A DNA stretch of 61,560 bases from an uncultured Clostridia bacterium (GTDB lineage: Bacteria > Bacillota > Clostridia > Lachnospirales > CAG-274), in assembly GCA_947624015.1 (NCBI GenBank), contig CANQIA010000010.1:1-61560 (forward strand), given 5' to 3'. The stretch's first letter is position 1; the number at the start of each line of letters is the position of its first letter. Both the position numbers and the translations under genes were made by a program. The notes beneath the pieces were generated by a model. The model made no database searches. It was not told the DNA's origin and saw only the letters and a list, made by a program, of their open reading frames with translations. Below are positions 25,344 through 35,024 of this stretch, piece by piece.

Positions 25344-26702
25344 TTACTTTAATCTCTTCACATAGTCCTTGAAGATCTCTCCTCTCTGCTCGTAGGAATC
25401 AAACATATCCCAGCTTGCGCAGGCAGGAGAAAGAAGCACACAATCGCCCTCTTTTGCATTATCGTAACACATATCTATGGCTTCTGTAAAGGATTCCGCT
25501 ATTTTGTAGTTGGTAAAGCCTGCTTCTTCAAGAGCGTCCTTTATCATAAACTTAACGGCGCCTATAACTGCCACAAACTTTACCTTATCTCCAAATGAGG
25601 CTATAAATTCCTTATAGTCTGAGCCTTTGTCGTAGCCTCCCGCTATAAGGCAAATAGGTCTTTTCATAGCCTCTACTGCCTTTATGGAGGCGTCGGGATT
25701 GGTACCCTTTGAGTCATTGTAGAACTCTATATCGTTTATCGTTGCAACGTACTCTATCCTGTGTTCAACCGCAGTAAATTCCTTTAAAACTCTCCTTATA
25801 ATATCCATAGGCACGCCAAAAGCCGCAGCGCAGCCTATTGCCGCCATGGCATTCTCCACATTGTGTCCGCCCAATATTTTCAGCTCGTCTATGTCCACTA
25901 CCTTCTCGTCATAGCCAAGTGTCCTTATATATATACTTTTTTCATCGGAATATATGCCCTCCACAAGCTCTGTATCCAGCGCAAAGTATATGACCCTTGC
26001 CTTTGTCTTTTCAGCCATTGAAAATGTGGCTTCATCGTTGTAATTGAGTATGCAAAAATCCTCCTCGGTCTGATTTTCGAATACTCTTTCCTTGGCTGCA
26101 ATATAATTTTCAATAGTGTGATGTCTGTTAAGATGGTCAGGCGTAATATTCAGCACTGCGCTTACCTTCGGTCTGAAGGTCTTTATCGTTTCAAGCTGAA
26201 AGCTTGAAAGCTCCGCTACGACCCCGCCGTCTTCCGTTGTATCGAGTACCTTCTCGGCAAAGGGCGTACCGATATTGCCTACCACATAGATATTTTCATT
26301 ATAAGCCTTTAATATATCTCCCACAAGTGTGGTGGTCGTAGTCTTGCCGTTGGTTCCCGTTATACCTATGACGGGAGATTTACAGTATCTCCAAGCCAGC
26401 TCTATCTCGCCTATGACCTCTATGCCCTTTTCTCTTGCCTTTATAACAAAGGGCAGATCCGTAGGCACGCCGGGACTCATTACAAGCATATCCATATCTT
26501 CTATTATATCGTCGGGATTTACGCCCAGATAAAGCCTTATACCGTCTTTTTCAAGGGCGTCAAGAGTTTTTCTGTCCAGCTTATCCTCTGTCTTTGCATC
26601 CTGTATAACAACGTCGGCGCCTAATTTTTTCAGAAGATGAGCAGCCGCAATGCCGCTTCTTGCAATACCGCTTACAAGCACCTTTTTATCTTTCATATCC
26701 AT
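25344..26702 (-). CDS. murD: UDP-N-acetylmuramoyl-L-alanine:D-glutamate ligase
   Basis: 452 residues from ATG at 26702 (GGAGGTGTTTATA before it; the GTG three codons upstream overlaps the ribosome site). Mur ligase motifs: N-terminal GIARSGIAAA nucleotide-binding fold for the UDP substrate, ATP loop GITGTNGKTTTT, central ELSSFQLE and HLNRH, and C-terminal YNDSKGTNPDAS. It adds D-glutamate to UDP-MurNAc-L-Ala in the cytoplasm. It sits between mraY (17 bp) and ftsW (13 bp) in one operon. Confidence 0.95.
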   Translation of the reverse strand: MDMKDKKVLVSGIARSGIAAAHLLKKLGADVVIQDAKTEDKLDRKTLDALEKDGIRLYLGVNPDDIIEDMDMLVMSPGVPTDLPFVIKAREKGIEVIGEIELAWRYCKSPVIGITGTNGKTTTTTLVGDILKAYNENIYVVGNIGTPFAEKVLDTTEDGGVVAELSSFQLETIKTFRPKVSAVLNITPDHLNRHHTIENYIAAKERVFENQTEEDFCILNYNDEATFSMAEKTKARVIYFALDTELVEGIYSDEKSIYIRTLGYDEKVVDIDELKILGGHNVENAMAAIGCAAAFGVPMDIIRRVLKEFTAVEHRIEYVATINDIEFYNDSKGTNPDASIKAVEAMKRPICLIAGGYDKGSDYKEFIASFGDKVKFVAVIGAVKFMIKDALEEAGFTNYKIAESFTEAIDMCYDNAKEGDCVLLSPACASWDMFDSYEQRGEIFKDYVKRLK

Positions 26703-26719
26703 TATAAACACCTCCTCAT

Positions 26720-27697
26720 CTAAAAGAAATTCTTAGTTGCCATAAAGCCTATAAGACACATTACCGCCGTTACTATCCAGAAAAGCTGCACTACCTTTAT
26801 TCCCGGCATTCCGCTCAGCTCAAAATGATGGTGTATCGGCGCCATTTTAAATATCCTCTTGCCGTGGGTCGCCTTGAAATATGTTACCTGTATTATTACA
26901 GAAAGGCTTTCGCACACATATATAAGACCTACTATTACAAGCAGCACAGGCATTTTTGTTATAACGGCTATGCTTGCCACAAAGCCTCCAAGGGCAAGAG
27001 AACCCGTATCGCCCATAAATACCCTTGCAGGATGAGAATTAAATACAAGAAAGCCCAGAAGCGAACCTGTTACGGCTCCGCACAGGGGAACAAGATCGTA
27101 ATGACCCGAAGCGTTGGCAATGAAAAGGAAAAATACCGCTACAAGAACAGTTACTCCGCTTGCAAGACCGTCAAGACCGTCTGTAAGGTTTACACTGTTT
27201 ACGGTGCCTACCATTACAAAGAAAAGGAAGGGGGCATAGAGTATGCCAAGGTCTATGGTGTAGCCCTTGGTAAAGGGGATATATATATCCGTACCCATAC
27301 CGCTCATTCTGATGTATATATAGAAAAGCACCGTTACGACAATCTGGAACACTATTTTCTGAATAGGCGTAAGTCCTTCGTTGTGCTTTCTTACGACCTT
27401 AATATAGTCGTCTACAAAGCCAACGATACCGTAGCATACCGTAATAAGAAGCACTACTGCCGCATCCGTATTTCCCCATATGAAAAACAGCGAAGCCGCT
27501 ATAAGGCTTATAAGTATCATTACGCCGCCCATTGTAGGGGTACCCTGTTTTTTCATATGACTTTTGGGTCCCTCTGTCCTTATGGGCTGTCCGAACTTCA
27601 TTTTATGAAGTATGGGAATTATAATGGGACAAAGTATTACATTTACCAAAAATGCTATAAGCATTGCATATACCGCACTCATAAGTTCACTGTTCAT
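26720..27697 (-). CDS. mraY: Phospho-N-acetylmuramoyl-pentapeptide transferase
   Basis: 325 residues with about ten membrane segments. MraY signatures: KKQGTPTMGG, VDDYIKV (catalytic Asp pair), NLTDGLDGLASG, FMGDTGSLALGG, and APIHHHFELSG. It transfers phospho-MurNAc-pentapeptide to undecaprenyl phosphate to make lipid I at the inner face of the membrane. It follows murF after 6 bp and precedes murD. Confidence 0.96.
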   Translation of the reverse strand: MNSELMSAVYAMLIAFLVNVILCPIIIPILHKMKFGQPIRTEGPKSHMKKQGTPTMGGVMILISLIAASLFFIWGNTDAAVVLLITVCYGIVGFVDDYIKVVRKHNEGLTPIQKIVFQIVVTVLFYIYIRMSGMGTDIYIPFTKGYTIDLGILYAPFLFFVMVGTVNSVNLTDGLDGLASGVTVLVAVFFLFIANASGHYDLVPLCGAVTGSLLGFLVFNSHPARVFMGDTGSLALGGFVASIAVITKMPVLLVIVGLIYVCESLSVIIQVTYFKATHGKRIFKMAPIHHHFELSGMPGIKVVQLFWIVTAVMCLIGFMATKNFF

Positions 27698-27703
27698 TTC
27701 TCA

Positions 27704-29047
27704 TCACCTCTTAAGCATTTCTACGGTTTTTTCAAAGTGCATCCCTCTTGACGCCTTTACAATGACAACCGCCCCCTTCGGGACTATATTATCGCAAACG
27801 CCCATAAACTCCTCCTGCGTTTCAAAGTAATATACATTATCTTTTCTGACGCTTAGGGCGCCTTCATACATATTCTTTGAAACAGGACCTATGCACACGA
27901 TAATGTCAATGTTTTTTTCTGCCGCATATTTACCCGTTTCATAATGGAGCTGAGGAGCCATGTCCCCTAACTCAAGCATATCTCCGAGTATACAGCATTT
28001 TATACCCTTGCCCTGGGCTATTACGTCTAAACCCGCTTTTACGGACTGAGGATTTGCATTATATGTATCATCCACTATTGTATATTTTTCCGTTTTTATA
28101 ATATCCATTCTTTTGCCTGTAGGCACAAAGGTCTCTATACCTCTTTTTATCTCATCGGGACTTAAGCCCAGCTCAAAAGCAACGGCAGAGGCTGCAAGAG
28201 CGTTGCCTACCATATGCCTGCCGGGTATGGGGATATCCACGTCAAATGAAATATCTCCCCTATGTATTGTACAGCTTATGCCTTCGACCCCCTTGGACTC
28301 TATATTGTCGGCATATATATCAGCCTTCTTTTCCGTACTGAAGTAGCATATGTTTTTATATTTATCCTTTACGGTTATGAGCTTGTCGTCATCTCCGTTA
28401 AGCACCTTAAAACTATCCTCTGCCATAGAGCCGAATATTTCGCATTTAGCCTTTAGTATACCGTCTCTTGAACCAAGATTTTCAATATGGGACACGCCTA
28501 CGTTTGTAATTACGGCTATGTTCGGTTCGGCTATGGATGAAAGATAGCTTATTTCATTAAAGTGATTCATGCCCATTTCTATTACGGCGCACTCAATATT
28601 TTCACAGAGTCTGAAAAGAGTAAGCGGCACGCCTATGTCGTTATTGAAATTCCCCTCTGTTTTAAGGGTGTTGTATTTCTGAGAAAGAACAGAAGCTATT
28701 ATATCCTTTGTTGTAGTCTTTCCGACGCTGCCTGTGATCGCCACAAGGGGTATATTGAACTTTCTTCTGTAATATCTCGCTATATCTCCCAAAGCCTGTC
28801 TTGTATCAGCCACCCTTATACTTGGGCAGGGACACTCCATATCCCTGCTTATAACAACAGCGGCAGCGCCTTTTTCGACAACCTGATCTATAAAGCTGTG
28901 TCCGTCGAATTTTTCTCCGCAAAGCGCCACAAAAAGACAGCCCTTCTCTATTTTTCTGCTATCTGTGGAGATCCCTGTTATCTCAATATTATTTCCCTTT
29001 AAGCTGCCATTGGCGGCAGCAGCCGTTTCTTCCAAAGTCATTTTCAT
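27704..29047 (-). CDS. murF: UDP-N-acetylmuramoyl-tripeptide:D-Ala-D-Ala ligase
   Basis: 447 residues from ATG at 29047, one base after the murE stop; longer frames would run into murE. Motifs: STDSRKIEKGCLFVALCG, ATP loop ITGSVGKTTTKD, ALAASAVAFELGL, and VDDTYNANPQSVKAGLD. It joins D-Ala-D-Ala to the tripeptide, completing the pentapeptide that MraY uses. Its place between murE and mraY, rather than elsewhere as in B. subtilis, is common in Clostridia. Confidence 0.95.
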   Translation of the reverse strand: MKMTLEETAAAANGSLKGNNIEITGISTDSRKIEKGCLFVALCGEKFDGHSFIDQVVEKGAAAVVISRDMECPCPSIRVADTRQALGDIARYYRRKFNIPLVAITGSVGKTTTKDIIASVLSQKYNTLKTEGNFNNDIGVPLTLFRLCENIECAVIEMGMNHFNEISYLSSIAEPNIAVITNVGVSHIENLGSRDGILKAKCEIFGSMAEDSFKVLNGDDDKLITVKDKYKNICYFSTEKKADIYADNIESKGVEGISCTIHRGDISFDVDIPIPGRHMVGNALAASAVAFELGLSPDEIKRGIETFVPTGKRMDIIKTEKYTIVDDTYNANPQSVKAGLDVIAQGKGIKCCILGDMLELGDMAPQLHYETGKYAAEKNIDIIVCIGPVSKNMYEGALSVRKDNVYYFETQEEFMGVCDNIVPKGAVVIVKASRGMHFEKTVEMLKR

Positions 29048-29048
29048 G

Positions 29049-30503
29049 TTAAATTTCTCCCAGCGCTTCCTTTGCGACCTCTGTATCGTCAAAATGTATC
29101 GTCTTGTCCTTTAATATCTGATAGTCCTCATGCCCCTTGCCTGCTATTATTACGCTGTCGCCCTTTTTTGCTATGGCAACAGCCCTTTTTATAGCTTGGC
29201 GCCTGTCAACTATCATTTCGTATTTATCGGTAACGGGCTTTACGCCTGCTTCGATCTCCTTTAATATTTCCTCGGGTTCCTCGGAGCGGGGATTATCCGA
29301 TGTAACAATGGCATAGTCGCTGAGGCGTGCCACGATCTCTCCCATTATGGGTCGCTTTGTTCTGTCCCTGTCGCCGCCGCAGCCGAATACCGTTATGATA
29401 CGTCCATGGGTAAACTCTCTTACGCTGCTTATAATATTCTCAAGTCCGTCGGGAGTATGGGCATAATCCACTATTACGTTAAAGCCCTTGTCGTTTTTGA
29501 TATTTTGTATCCTGCCGGGAACACCGTGTATATTGCCTATTCCTTTTATAATATCCTCACAGGATATTCCCATGGAAAGAGCCGTACCTATGGCGCAAAG
29601 AGCGTTGTACACGCTAAAGCGTCCTGGCACCATAAGTTCAAAGTCCCTGTCTTTGCCTTCTATATTTACGGTAAAAAGCACTCTGTCCATTTTATACTCT
29701 ATATTCTTAGCCCGTAGGTCGGAAGGCTTATCGATACTGTATGTCATTATTTGGCAGGTAGCCTTTTCCATTATTTTGTCCGCCCAAGGGTCGTCAATAT
29801 TAATTACGCCCTTTTCACACATTGTAAAAAGCTTTGCCTTGGCATCGCAGTAATTTTCCATAGTCTTGTGGAAGTCAAGATGATCCTGAGTAAGATTTGT
29901 AAAAACGCCTACCTTAAATTTAATACCCTTGGTCTTTTTAAGGGCAAGACCGTGGGATGAGACTTCCATAATGGCATCGTCGCAGCCCTTGTCTGCCATA
30001 AGCTTTATTATGCTGTTAAGCTCAAGGGTGTCGGGAGTAGTGCTTGTGGTCATGTGTATATCCTGCTTTACACCGCCTACTGTAACGCCTACGGTTCCTA
30101 TTACGCCTGATTTTCTGCCGCAGCAATTTAGTATTGATTCTATAAAATAAGTAGAGCTGGTCTTTCCGTTAGTGCCTGTTACGCCTATCATATCCAATCT
30201 TTCGCTTGGATGAGCGTAGAAATTGGCAGCCATAAGGGCAAGAGCATCTCTTGCCGAAGCTGTGCGAAATACCGTCATATCTTGGGGACAGTCCGCTTCA
30301 TGCTCTGTAATAACGGCTCGGCAGCCCTGCTCATAGGCAGATGGTATAAATTTGTGAGCGTCTGTACTCAATCCTACCATAGCGACAAAAAGTATATTCT
30401 CTTTTGCCTTTCTGGAATCTATTACTATATCTTCTATATCCGTATCCAAGCTTCCCTGTACGAGAGAGCCTTCAACATTTTCAAGTATATCCTTAAGCTT
30501 CAT
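29049..30503 (-). CDS. murE: UDP-MurNAc-tripeptide ligase, meso-diaminopimelate type
   Basis: 484 residues. Motifs: DSRKAKENILFVAMVG, ATP loop GVTGTNGKTSST, TTSTTPDTLELN, EVSSHGLALKK, and FGCGGDRDRTKRP. The amino-acid selectivity motif is D-N-P-R (TSDNPRSEEP), which marks meso-diaminopimelate addition rather than L-lysine, so the organism should have DAP-type peptidoglycan. The start follows GAAGGGATGG, and the stop abuts murF. Confidence 0.96.
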   Translation of the reverse strand: MKLKDILENVEGSLVQGSLDTDIEDIVIDSRKAKENILFVAMVGLSTDAHKFIPSAYEQGCRAVITEHEADCPQDMTVFRTASARDALALMAANFYAHPSERLDMIGVTGTNGKTSSTYFIESILNCCGRKSGVIGTVGVTVGGVKQDIHMTTSTTPDTLELNSIIKLMADKGCDDAIMEVSSHGLALKKTKGIKFKVGVFTNLTQDHLDFHKTMENYCDAKAKLFTMCEKGVINIDDPWADKIMEKATCQIMTYSIDKPSDLRAKNIEYKMDRVLFTVNIEGKDRDFELMVPGRFSVYNALCAIGTALSMGISCEDIIKGIGNIHGVPGRIQNIKNDKGFNVIVDYAHTPDGLENIISSVREFTHGRIITVFGCGGDRDRTKRPIMGEIVARLSDYAIVTSDNPRSEEPEEILKEIEAGVKPVTDKYEMIVDRRQAIKRAVAIAKKGDSVIIAGKGHEDYQILKDKTIHFDDTEVAKEALGEI

Positions 30504-30523
30504 TTATACCATCCCTTCTGTAG

Positions 30524-32470
30524 TTATTCCGTATATACAATAATTTTGCTTCCTTGATTTATGACCGTATTTTCAGGCGGGAACTGGGACACAACGGTAT
30601 CTCCCTTTCCTATTACCTGGAGATTTACCTTCTGCTTGGCAAGCTCCAGACGAAGAGCCGATATTTTCTCTCCCGTATAATTTCCTGTGGTAACGGGAGC
30701 AACACCGTCAATTTCCAGCTCAGCCTCCGTATATTCAGGCTCTATGCCCAGATAGGGCAAGGCATTGGAAAGTATCTCCTTCATAACGGGTCCCGCTACC
30801 TGACCGCCATAATATACGCCCTTCGGCTCGTCTATAAGCACAAGAGCTATCACACGAGGAGCGTCGGCAGGAGCAAAGGCGCAAAAGCTGGCTATGTACT
30901 TGCCTGATTTTCTGGGGAGCTTTTCGCTTGTGGCAGTCTTGCCGCCTATCCTGTAGCCCGGAATATATGTCTTGTTGCCTGTTCCCACAGACACAACGCT
31001 TTCCAGTATGGCTTTCATTCTCTCTGAGGTCTGAGCGGATATGGGATTTCCACCGTCATTATATTTGAATGTTCCTCCGTTGCTTCCGTCTTTGTTTTCA
31101 AGCCTTAGTGCAAAGTGAGGAGTCACAAGTCTACCGCCGTTTACGGCGGAGGATATTGCTCTTATAAGCTGTAAAGGCGTTATCTGAAAGCTCTGACCAA
31201 AGCTCATGGTAGCCAGCTCCACAGGTCCCATTTTCTCCTTTTTATGCATTATGCCTACGGCTTCTCCGGGAAGATCTATGCCCGTTTTTTTGTCAAAACC
31301 GAATTTGAGCATATATTCATAAAATCTATCGGGACCCAGTCTTGCGGCAACATCCATAAACACAGGGTTACAGCTATTTTGCACTCCCTGTACAAACGTT
31401 TCTCCTCCGTGGCTTCTGGGACTTCTCCAGCACTTTATATATCTGCCGCCTACCGTCCTTCCGCCGCCGCAGTTGAAATTATCATTTTCAGTTACAACGC
31501 CTTCCTCAAGACCTGCCGAGGAGGTAATTACCTTAAATGTGGAGCCGGGTTCGTAGGTATCGTTTATACAAAAGTTCCTCCACATTTGGTTGAGCGCCTT
31601 GTCCTTGTCCTTTTGGGACATTGACTGCCAACCTGCTTTAAGCTCTGCATTATTTATTTCAAAAGGCTCGTTAAGGTTAAAATCAGGCTTACATGCCATG
31701 GCAAGCAGTTCTCCGTTTTGAGGATCCATCATAATGACGGCGCCTCTGTTTGCATTTTTTGCCTTTACGACCTTTTCTATTGTCTGCTCTGCATACTGTT
31801 GTAAATTTACATCTATACTTGTAACGAGATCATAGCCCGCCTTGGGAGCAACTCTGTCCTGCTCGCTGTTTTTAAGCTCTATACCCCGTCCGTCTGTCTG
31901 TGTAAGTATTTTCCCCTTTTTGCCCTTTAAATACTCGTCATATTTGGATTCCAGTCCTATTATTCCCTGATTGTCCTTTCCCACAAAGCCTATTACATGA
32001 GATGCAAGGCTGTTGAAGGGATATATCCTCTCTATGTCCTCGTCTACCATTACGCCCTTTAGCTTAAGGGCTGATATTTCCTCGGCAGTTTTTTTGTCCA
32101 CCTTGGTTTTGATACGCATAAGGGCAACTCTCTTATTTACCTTTTCCAGTACACTGTCATAGTCCAGCTCCAGCCTTTTTGAAAGCTCGGCTGCCACCTT
32201 TTCGGGTTCTTCTATCTGAGCGTGTATAACGCTTACGGAGGCGACGGTTCTGGAGGTCGCTAAGGGTATACCGTTTCTGTCCAGTATATCTCCTCTTTCG
32301 GGAGCTATGAGCCTGTCTCTTGTCTGCTGCTCGAACGCAGCCTTTTGCAGCTTAGGTCCCAAAAACATCTGTATGTAGAACACACGGCATATAAGCCCTA
32401 TGAGTACAAGCTCGCACACCGCAAGGCACAGTATAAGATGCCTTTTGGCAAACAGAGGTATTCTTTGCAC
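30524..32470 (-). CDS. spoVD: Class B penicillin-binding protein, SpoVD-like, with one PASTA domain
   Basis: 648 residues from GTG at 32470 with GGAG eight bases before. Order: short cytoplasmic tail, membrane anchor (~10-33), dimerisation domain (RGDILDRNGIPLATS), transpeptidase and a C-terminal PASTA (VAPVTTGNYTGEKISALRLELAKQKVN...). The active site has GSTFK and SCN, but the third motif reads K511-T-A513 instead of KTG. It crosslinks peptidoglycan outside the membrane; the position after pbpB and before murE matches spoVD, which acts on the spore cortex. An intrinsic terminator stands only ~20 bp before its start, so expression probably depends on read-through. Confidence 0.9.
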   Translation of the reverse strand: MQRIPLFAKRHLILCLAVCELVLIGLICRVFYIQMFLGPKLQKAAFEQQTRDRLIAPERGDILDRNGIPLATSRTVASVSVIHAQIEEPEKVAAELSKRLELDYDSVLEKVNKRVALMRIKTKVDKKTAEEISALKLKGVMVDEDIERIYPFNSLASHVIGFVGKDNQGIIGLESKYDEYLKGKKGKILTQTDGRGIELKNSEQDRVAPKAGYDLVTSIDVNLQQYAEQTIEKVVKAKNANRGAVIMMDPQNGELLAMACKPDFNLNEPFEINNAELKAGWQSMSQKDKDKALNQMWRNFCINDTYEPGSTFKVITSSAGLEEGVVTENDNFNCGGGRTVGGRYIKCWRSPRSHGGETFVQGVQNSCNPVFMDVAARLGPDRFYEYMLKFGFDKKTGIDLPGEAVGIMHKKEKMGPVELATMSFGQSFQITPLQLIRAISSAVNGGRLVTPHFALRLENKDGSNGGTFKYNDGGNPISAQTSERMKAILESVVSVGTGNKTYIPGYRIGGKTATSEKLPRKSGKYIASFCAFAPADAPRVIALVLIDEPKGVYYGGQVAGPVMKEILSNALPYLGIEPEYTEAELEIDGVAPVTTGNYTGEKISALRLELAKQKVNLQVIGKGDTVVSQFPPENTVINQGSKIIVYTE

Positions 32471-32550
32471 TTAAACCATCTCCAAACTTGCAAAAAAAGA
32501 TATTGCAGCGAATGTCCACTACAATATCTTATTTTTACAATGGTTTAAGT
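32469..32550 (-). promoter_or_regulatory. Outer inverted repeat enclosing the pbpB-spoVD terminator and the spoVD start
   Basis: ACTTAAACCAT (32469-32479) and ATGGTTTAAGT (32540-32550) are a perfect 11-bp inverted repeat. In the mRNA the 3' arm covers the bases from just after the GGAG to the GTG start of spoVD, and the 5' arm precedes the internal terminator hairpin. Pairing would hide the spoVD start. Confidence 0.5.
32491..32530 (-). terminator. Intrinsic terminator inside the dcw operon, between pbpB and spoVD
   Basis: AAGATATTG (32497-32505) and CAATATCTT (32522-32530) form a perfect 9-bp stem with a 16-base loop. On the minus strand the 3' arm runs straight into TTTTTTTG. It lies 36 bp past the pbpB stop and ~25 bp before the spoVD start, with no room for a promoter between. 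Confidence 0.8.
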
Positions 32551-32565
32551 ATACCTTAAAAATAA

Positions 32566-35019
32566 TTACCTTGCCCTTATTTTCACGGTAAGACCACTTT
32601 CGACCTTTACACCTGCCGACGGCATCTGTATATATACCGTAGTATCCGACTTACTGTTTTCTTCCTGTTTTTCATGTGTATCGGTGGTTTTGTCTTTGTC
32701 CTCCCTGTTATTACCCTCATCTTTTTCGGAATCGGTATCCTTCTCTGTCTGATCCTCCTGCTCCCGAGTATTGTATACCTTTTCGGGAATATCCGTATCG
32801 TCGTCATCGTCTCTTTCCTCGCTTATATCCACGGTAAAGCCTGCGGATTCAAGCATTTTGACGGCGTCTTGCGTACTCACTCCCGTTACATTGGGAACAG
32901 GCACAAGAGTTTTCTTGCCCTTGTCTGTTATATTGAGCAATATCTTGGCAGGCTTCTGCTCAAGCTTTGCTCCGCCTGCGGGAGACTGCTTTGTAACAGT
33001 GTCTCCTGAGCCTATTATCTCAAAATCTATTCCCTGTCCTATAAGCTCGCTTACAGTTGACTTAAGGCTTGAGCCTGTGTAATCCTTTACGGTATAAGTG
33101 GTATCGTTGTTTGCCGCTGCCTTTTCTCCCTCCTCCGTATCGGGAGGTATTGCCTCGTATTCTATTATCTTCTCAAATAATTCCTTTATTACGGGAACGG
33201 GCGTTGCTTCGCCTCCCGCATCGCTGTAGCCTGCAGGCTTATGCATGGTAGTGGCAACAAGTATATCGGGATTGTCCACATTGTGGTATGCTATAAAGCT
33301 CAGATTGTACTTCTGGGCGCTTCTTGGGGACTGCTGAGCGGTACCCGTCTTTCCGCCGAAGCGATAGCCCGTAATTACCGCCTTTTTGCCTGTACCCTCT
33401 GTAAATACGCTTTCAAGAGCCTCTCTTACCCAGTCGGAGGTCTCCTTTGAAATGACCTCTCTTACTACCTGAGGTTCGTTTTCCTCTATTACATTGCCGT
33501 CGTTATCCAGTATCTGCGCCATAATATACGGCTTCATAAGCTTACCGCCGTTTATAACTGCGGCAAAGGCATTTACCATCTGTATGGTAGTACAGTTAAA
33601 GCCCTGACCGAAGGAGCTTGTAGCCATTTCCGCCGAATGAAGATTGTCAAGAGTATATATAAGGGGCGGAGCTGCGTCTACCTCGCCGGGAAGATCTATG
33701 CCTGTTTTTTCGCCGAAGCCAAAGTCGTGCTGATACTTAAGATAGGTCTCAGGCGACATTTTGGCTATAATGTCCATCATACCTACGTTACAGGACTGCG
33801 CCAGCACACCTCTTACGTCAAGGGTACCGTGACCGCTCCTTACATGACAGCTTATATCTCTGTCGGCAACTCTCTTATATCCGCCGCAAACAAAGCTGTC
33901 CGTAGGCTTTATTATACCCTCCTCAAGAGCCATAGCCACAACAACGGGCTTGTACACTGAACCCGGTTCATAGGTCTCGGATACCAAAAAGTTCTTCCAC
34001 GCCCTGTTTGCCTCTGTGTTTTGCTCCTCCTCGCTAAGCTCGTCAAAAGCCTTTTGGTCTGCCTGGTCTTTTATATCCGTAAGCTTCATGGGCGAATTGG
34101 GATCGAAGGAAGGATACTGAGCCATAGCGTAAACTTCGCCTGTATTTGGGTTCATTATCATAGTTGCGCAATATTCGGGCTCATAGGCGTCATAGGCTTC
34201 CTTGCTTACCTGATCCGCAAACTTCTGCAAATTCACATCAAGAGTGGTAACTACCTTATTGCCCTTTACGGGAGTTTCTCTTTGAGTAACAATAGTTCCG
34301 TCGGACTCATATGTCCTGAATGTTCTGCCGGGGACTCCCAGCATCTCGCTGTTGTAATAATTTTCAAGTCCCCACGCCGTATTAAAGCCTATTACCTGAG
34401 ATGCAAGAGTACCCAGAGGATAGCTCCTCTTTGTGTCCTGCTCTCCGTAAAGCCAGTTATAGTCCAGATCGTTTATTTTCTTGCCCTTATCATAGTCCAC
34501 CTTTTTTGCTATAATCAGATAGTGGGTGTCCTTTACAAGGGAACCGTCGGAGTTTGTGGCAACATAGCCGTTAAGAGTCTCCATAGGGATACCCAATATC
34601 TTATTGATATTGTCAAGAGTATCTTTCATAGGATATCTTCTTTTCTCCGGATCTCTTTCTGCATTTTTCTTTTGCTGGTTTGCCTCTTCCTCTGCCAGAA
34701 GCCTTACATCCAGTATTATATTGTAAACGGTCTCGCCTACTGCCAGACTTTCGCCGTTTCTGTCTACAATATCGCCTCTGTTGGGACTTATTACCTTATC
34801 CTGAACCTTATTCATCTGGTTGGTAATGGCAGCGGTCTCCCACTTTGAGCCGTTTGCCTTTATCCTATACACACGGAAATAGCCTACATAGCAGAGAACT
34901 GCCACGCAGGCGAAAAGAAAAATAACAAGTCTTCCTATATATGTATTTACATTAATGCCCCTGTATACAGGGGCATTGTTTGAAACGCTCTTATTTTTTC
35001 TGTTTTTTTTCTTAGCCAT
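32566..35019 (-). CDS. pbpB: Class B penicillin-binding protein (PBP2B/FtsI-like) with PASTA repeats, one split by an acidic insert
   Basis: 817 residues. Basic cytoplasmic tail (KKKNRKNKS), membrane anchor at ~30-47, dimerisation domain (NRGDIVDRNGESLAV), and transpeptidase with GSVYK, SCN and KTGTAQ. A first PASTA covers ~640-700. The second begins VPNVTGVSTQDAVKMLESAGFTVD (708-731) and ends VYIQMPSAGVKVESGLTVKIR (795-815), with about 57 very acidic Asp/Glu/Lys/Thr residues between the halves. Its place directly after the FtsL-like gene marks it as the division-septum transpeptidase. PASTA domains bind peptidoglycan or partner proteins; the insert is unusual. Confidence 0.92.
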   Translation of the reverse strand: MAKKKNRKNKSVSNNAPVYRGINVNTYIGRLVIFLFACVAVLCYVGYFRVYRIKANGSKWETAAITNQMNKVQDKVISPNRGDIVDRNGESLAVGETVYNIILDVRLLAEEEANQQKKNAERDPEKRRYPMKDTLDNINKILGIPMETLNGYVATNSDGSLVKDTHYLIIAKKVDYDKGKKINDLDYNWLYGEQDTKRSYPLGTLASQVIGFNTAWGLENYYNSEMLGVPGRTFRTYESDGTIVTQRETPVKGNKVVTTLDVNLQKFADQVSKEAYDAYEPEYCATMIMNPNTGEVYAMAQYPSFDPNSPMKLTDIKDQADQKAFDELSEEEQNTEANRAWKNFLVSETYEPGSVYKPVVVAMALEEGIIKPTDSFVCGGYKRVADRDISCHVRSGHGTLDVRGVLAQSCNVGMMDIIAKMSPETYLKYQHDFGFGEKTGIDLPGEVDAAPPLIYTLDNLHSAEMATSSFGQGFNCTTIQMVNAFAAVINGGKLMKPYIMAQILDNDGNVIEENEPQVVREVISKETSDWVREALESVFTEGTGKKAVITGYRFGGKTGTAQQSPRSAQKYNLSFIAYHNVDNPDILVATTMHKPAGYSDAGGEATPVPVIKELFEKIIEYEAIPPDTEEGEKAAANNDTTYTVKDYTGSSLKSTVSELIGQGIDFEIIGSGDTVTKQSPAGGAKLEQKPAKILLNITDKGKKTLVPVPNVTGVSTQDAVKMLESAGFTVDISEERDDDDDTDIPEKVYNTREQEDQTEKDTDSEKDEGNNREDKDKTTDTHEKQEENSKSDTTVYIQMPSAGVKVESGLTVKIRAR

Positions 35020-35024
35020 TCAAA

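Noticed and set aside
34021..34848. 275-codon plus-strand frame
   Set aside because: Antisense to pbpB; hydrophobic low-complexity translation and no start signals.
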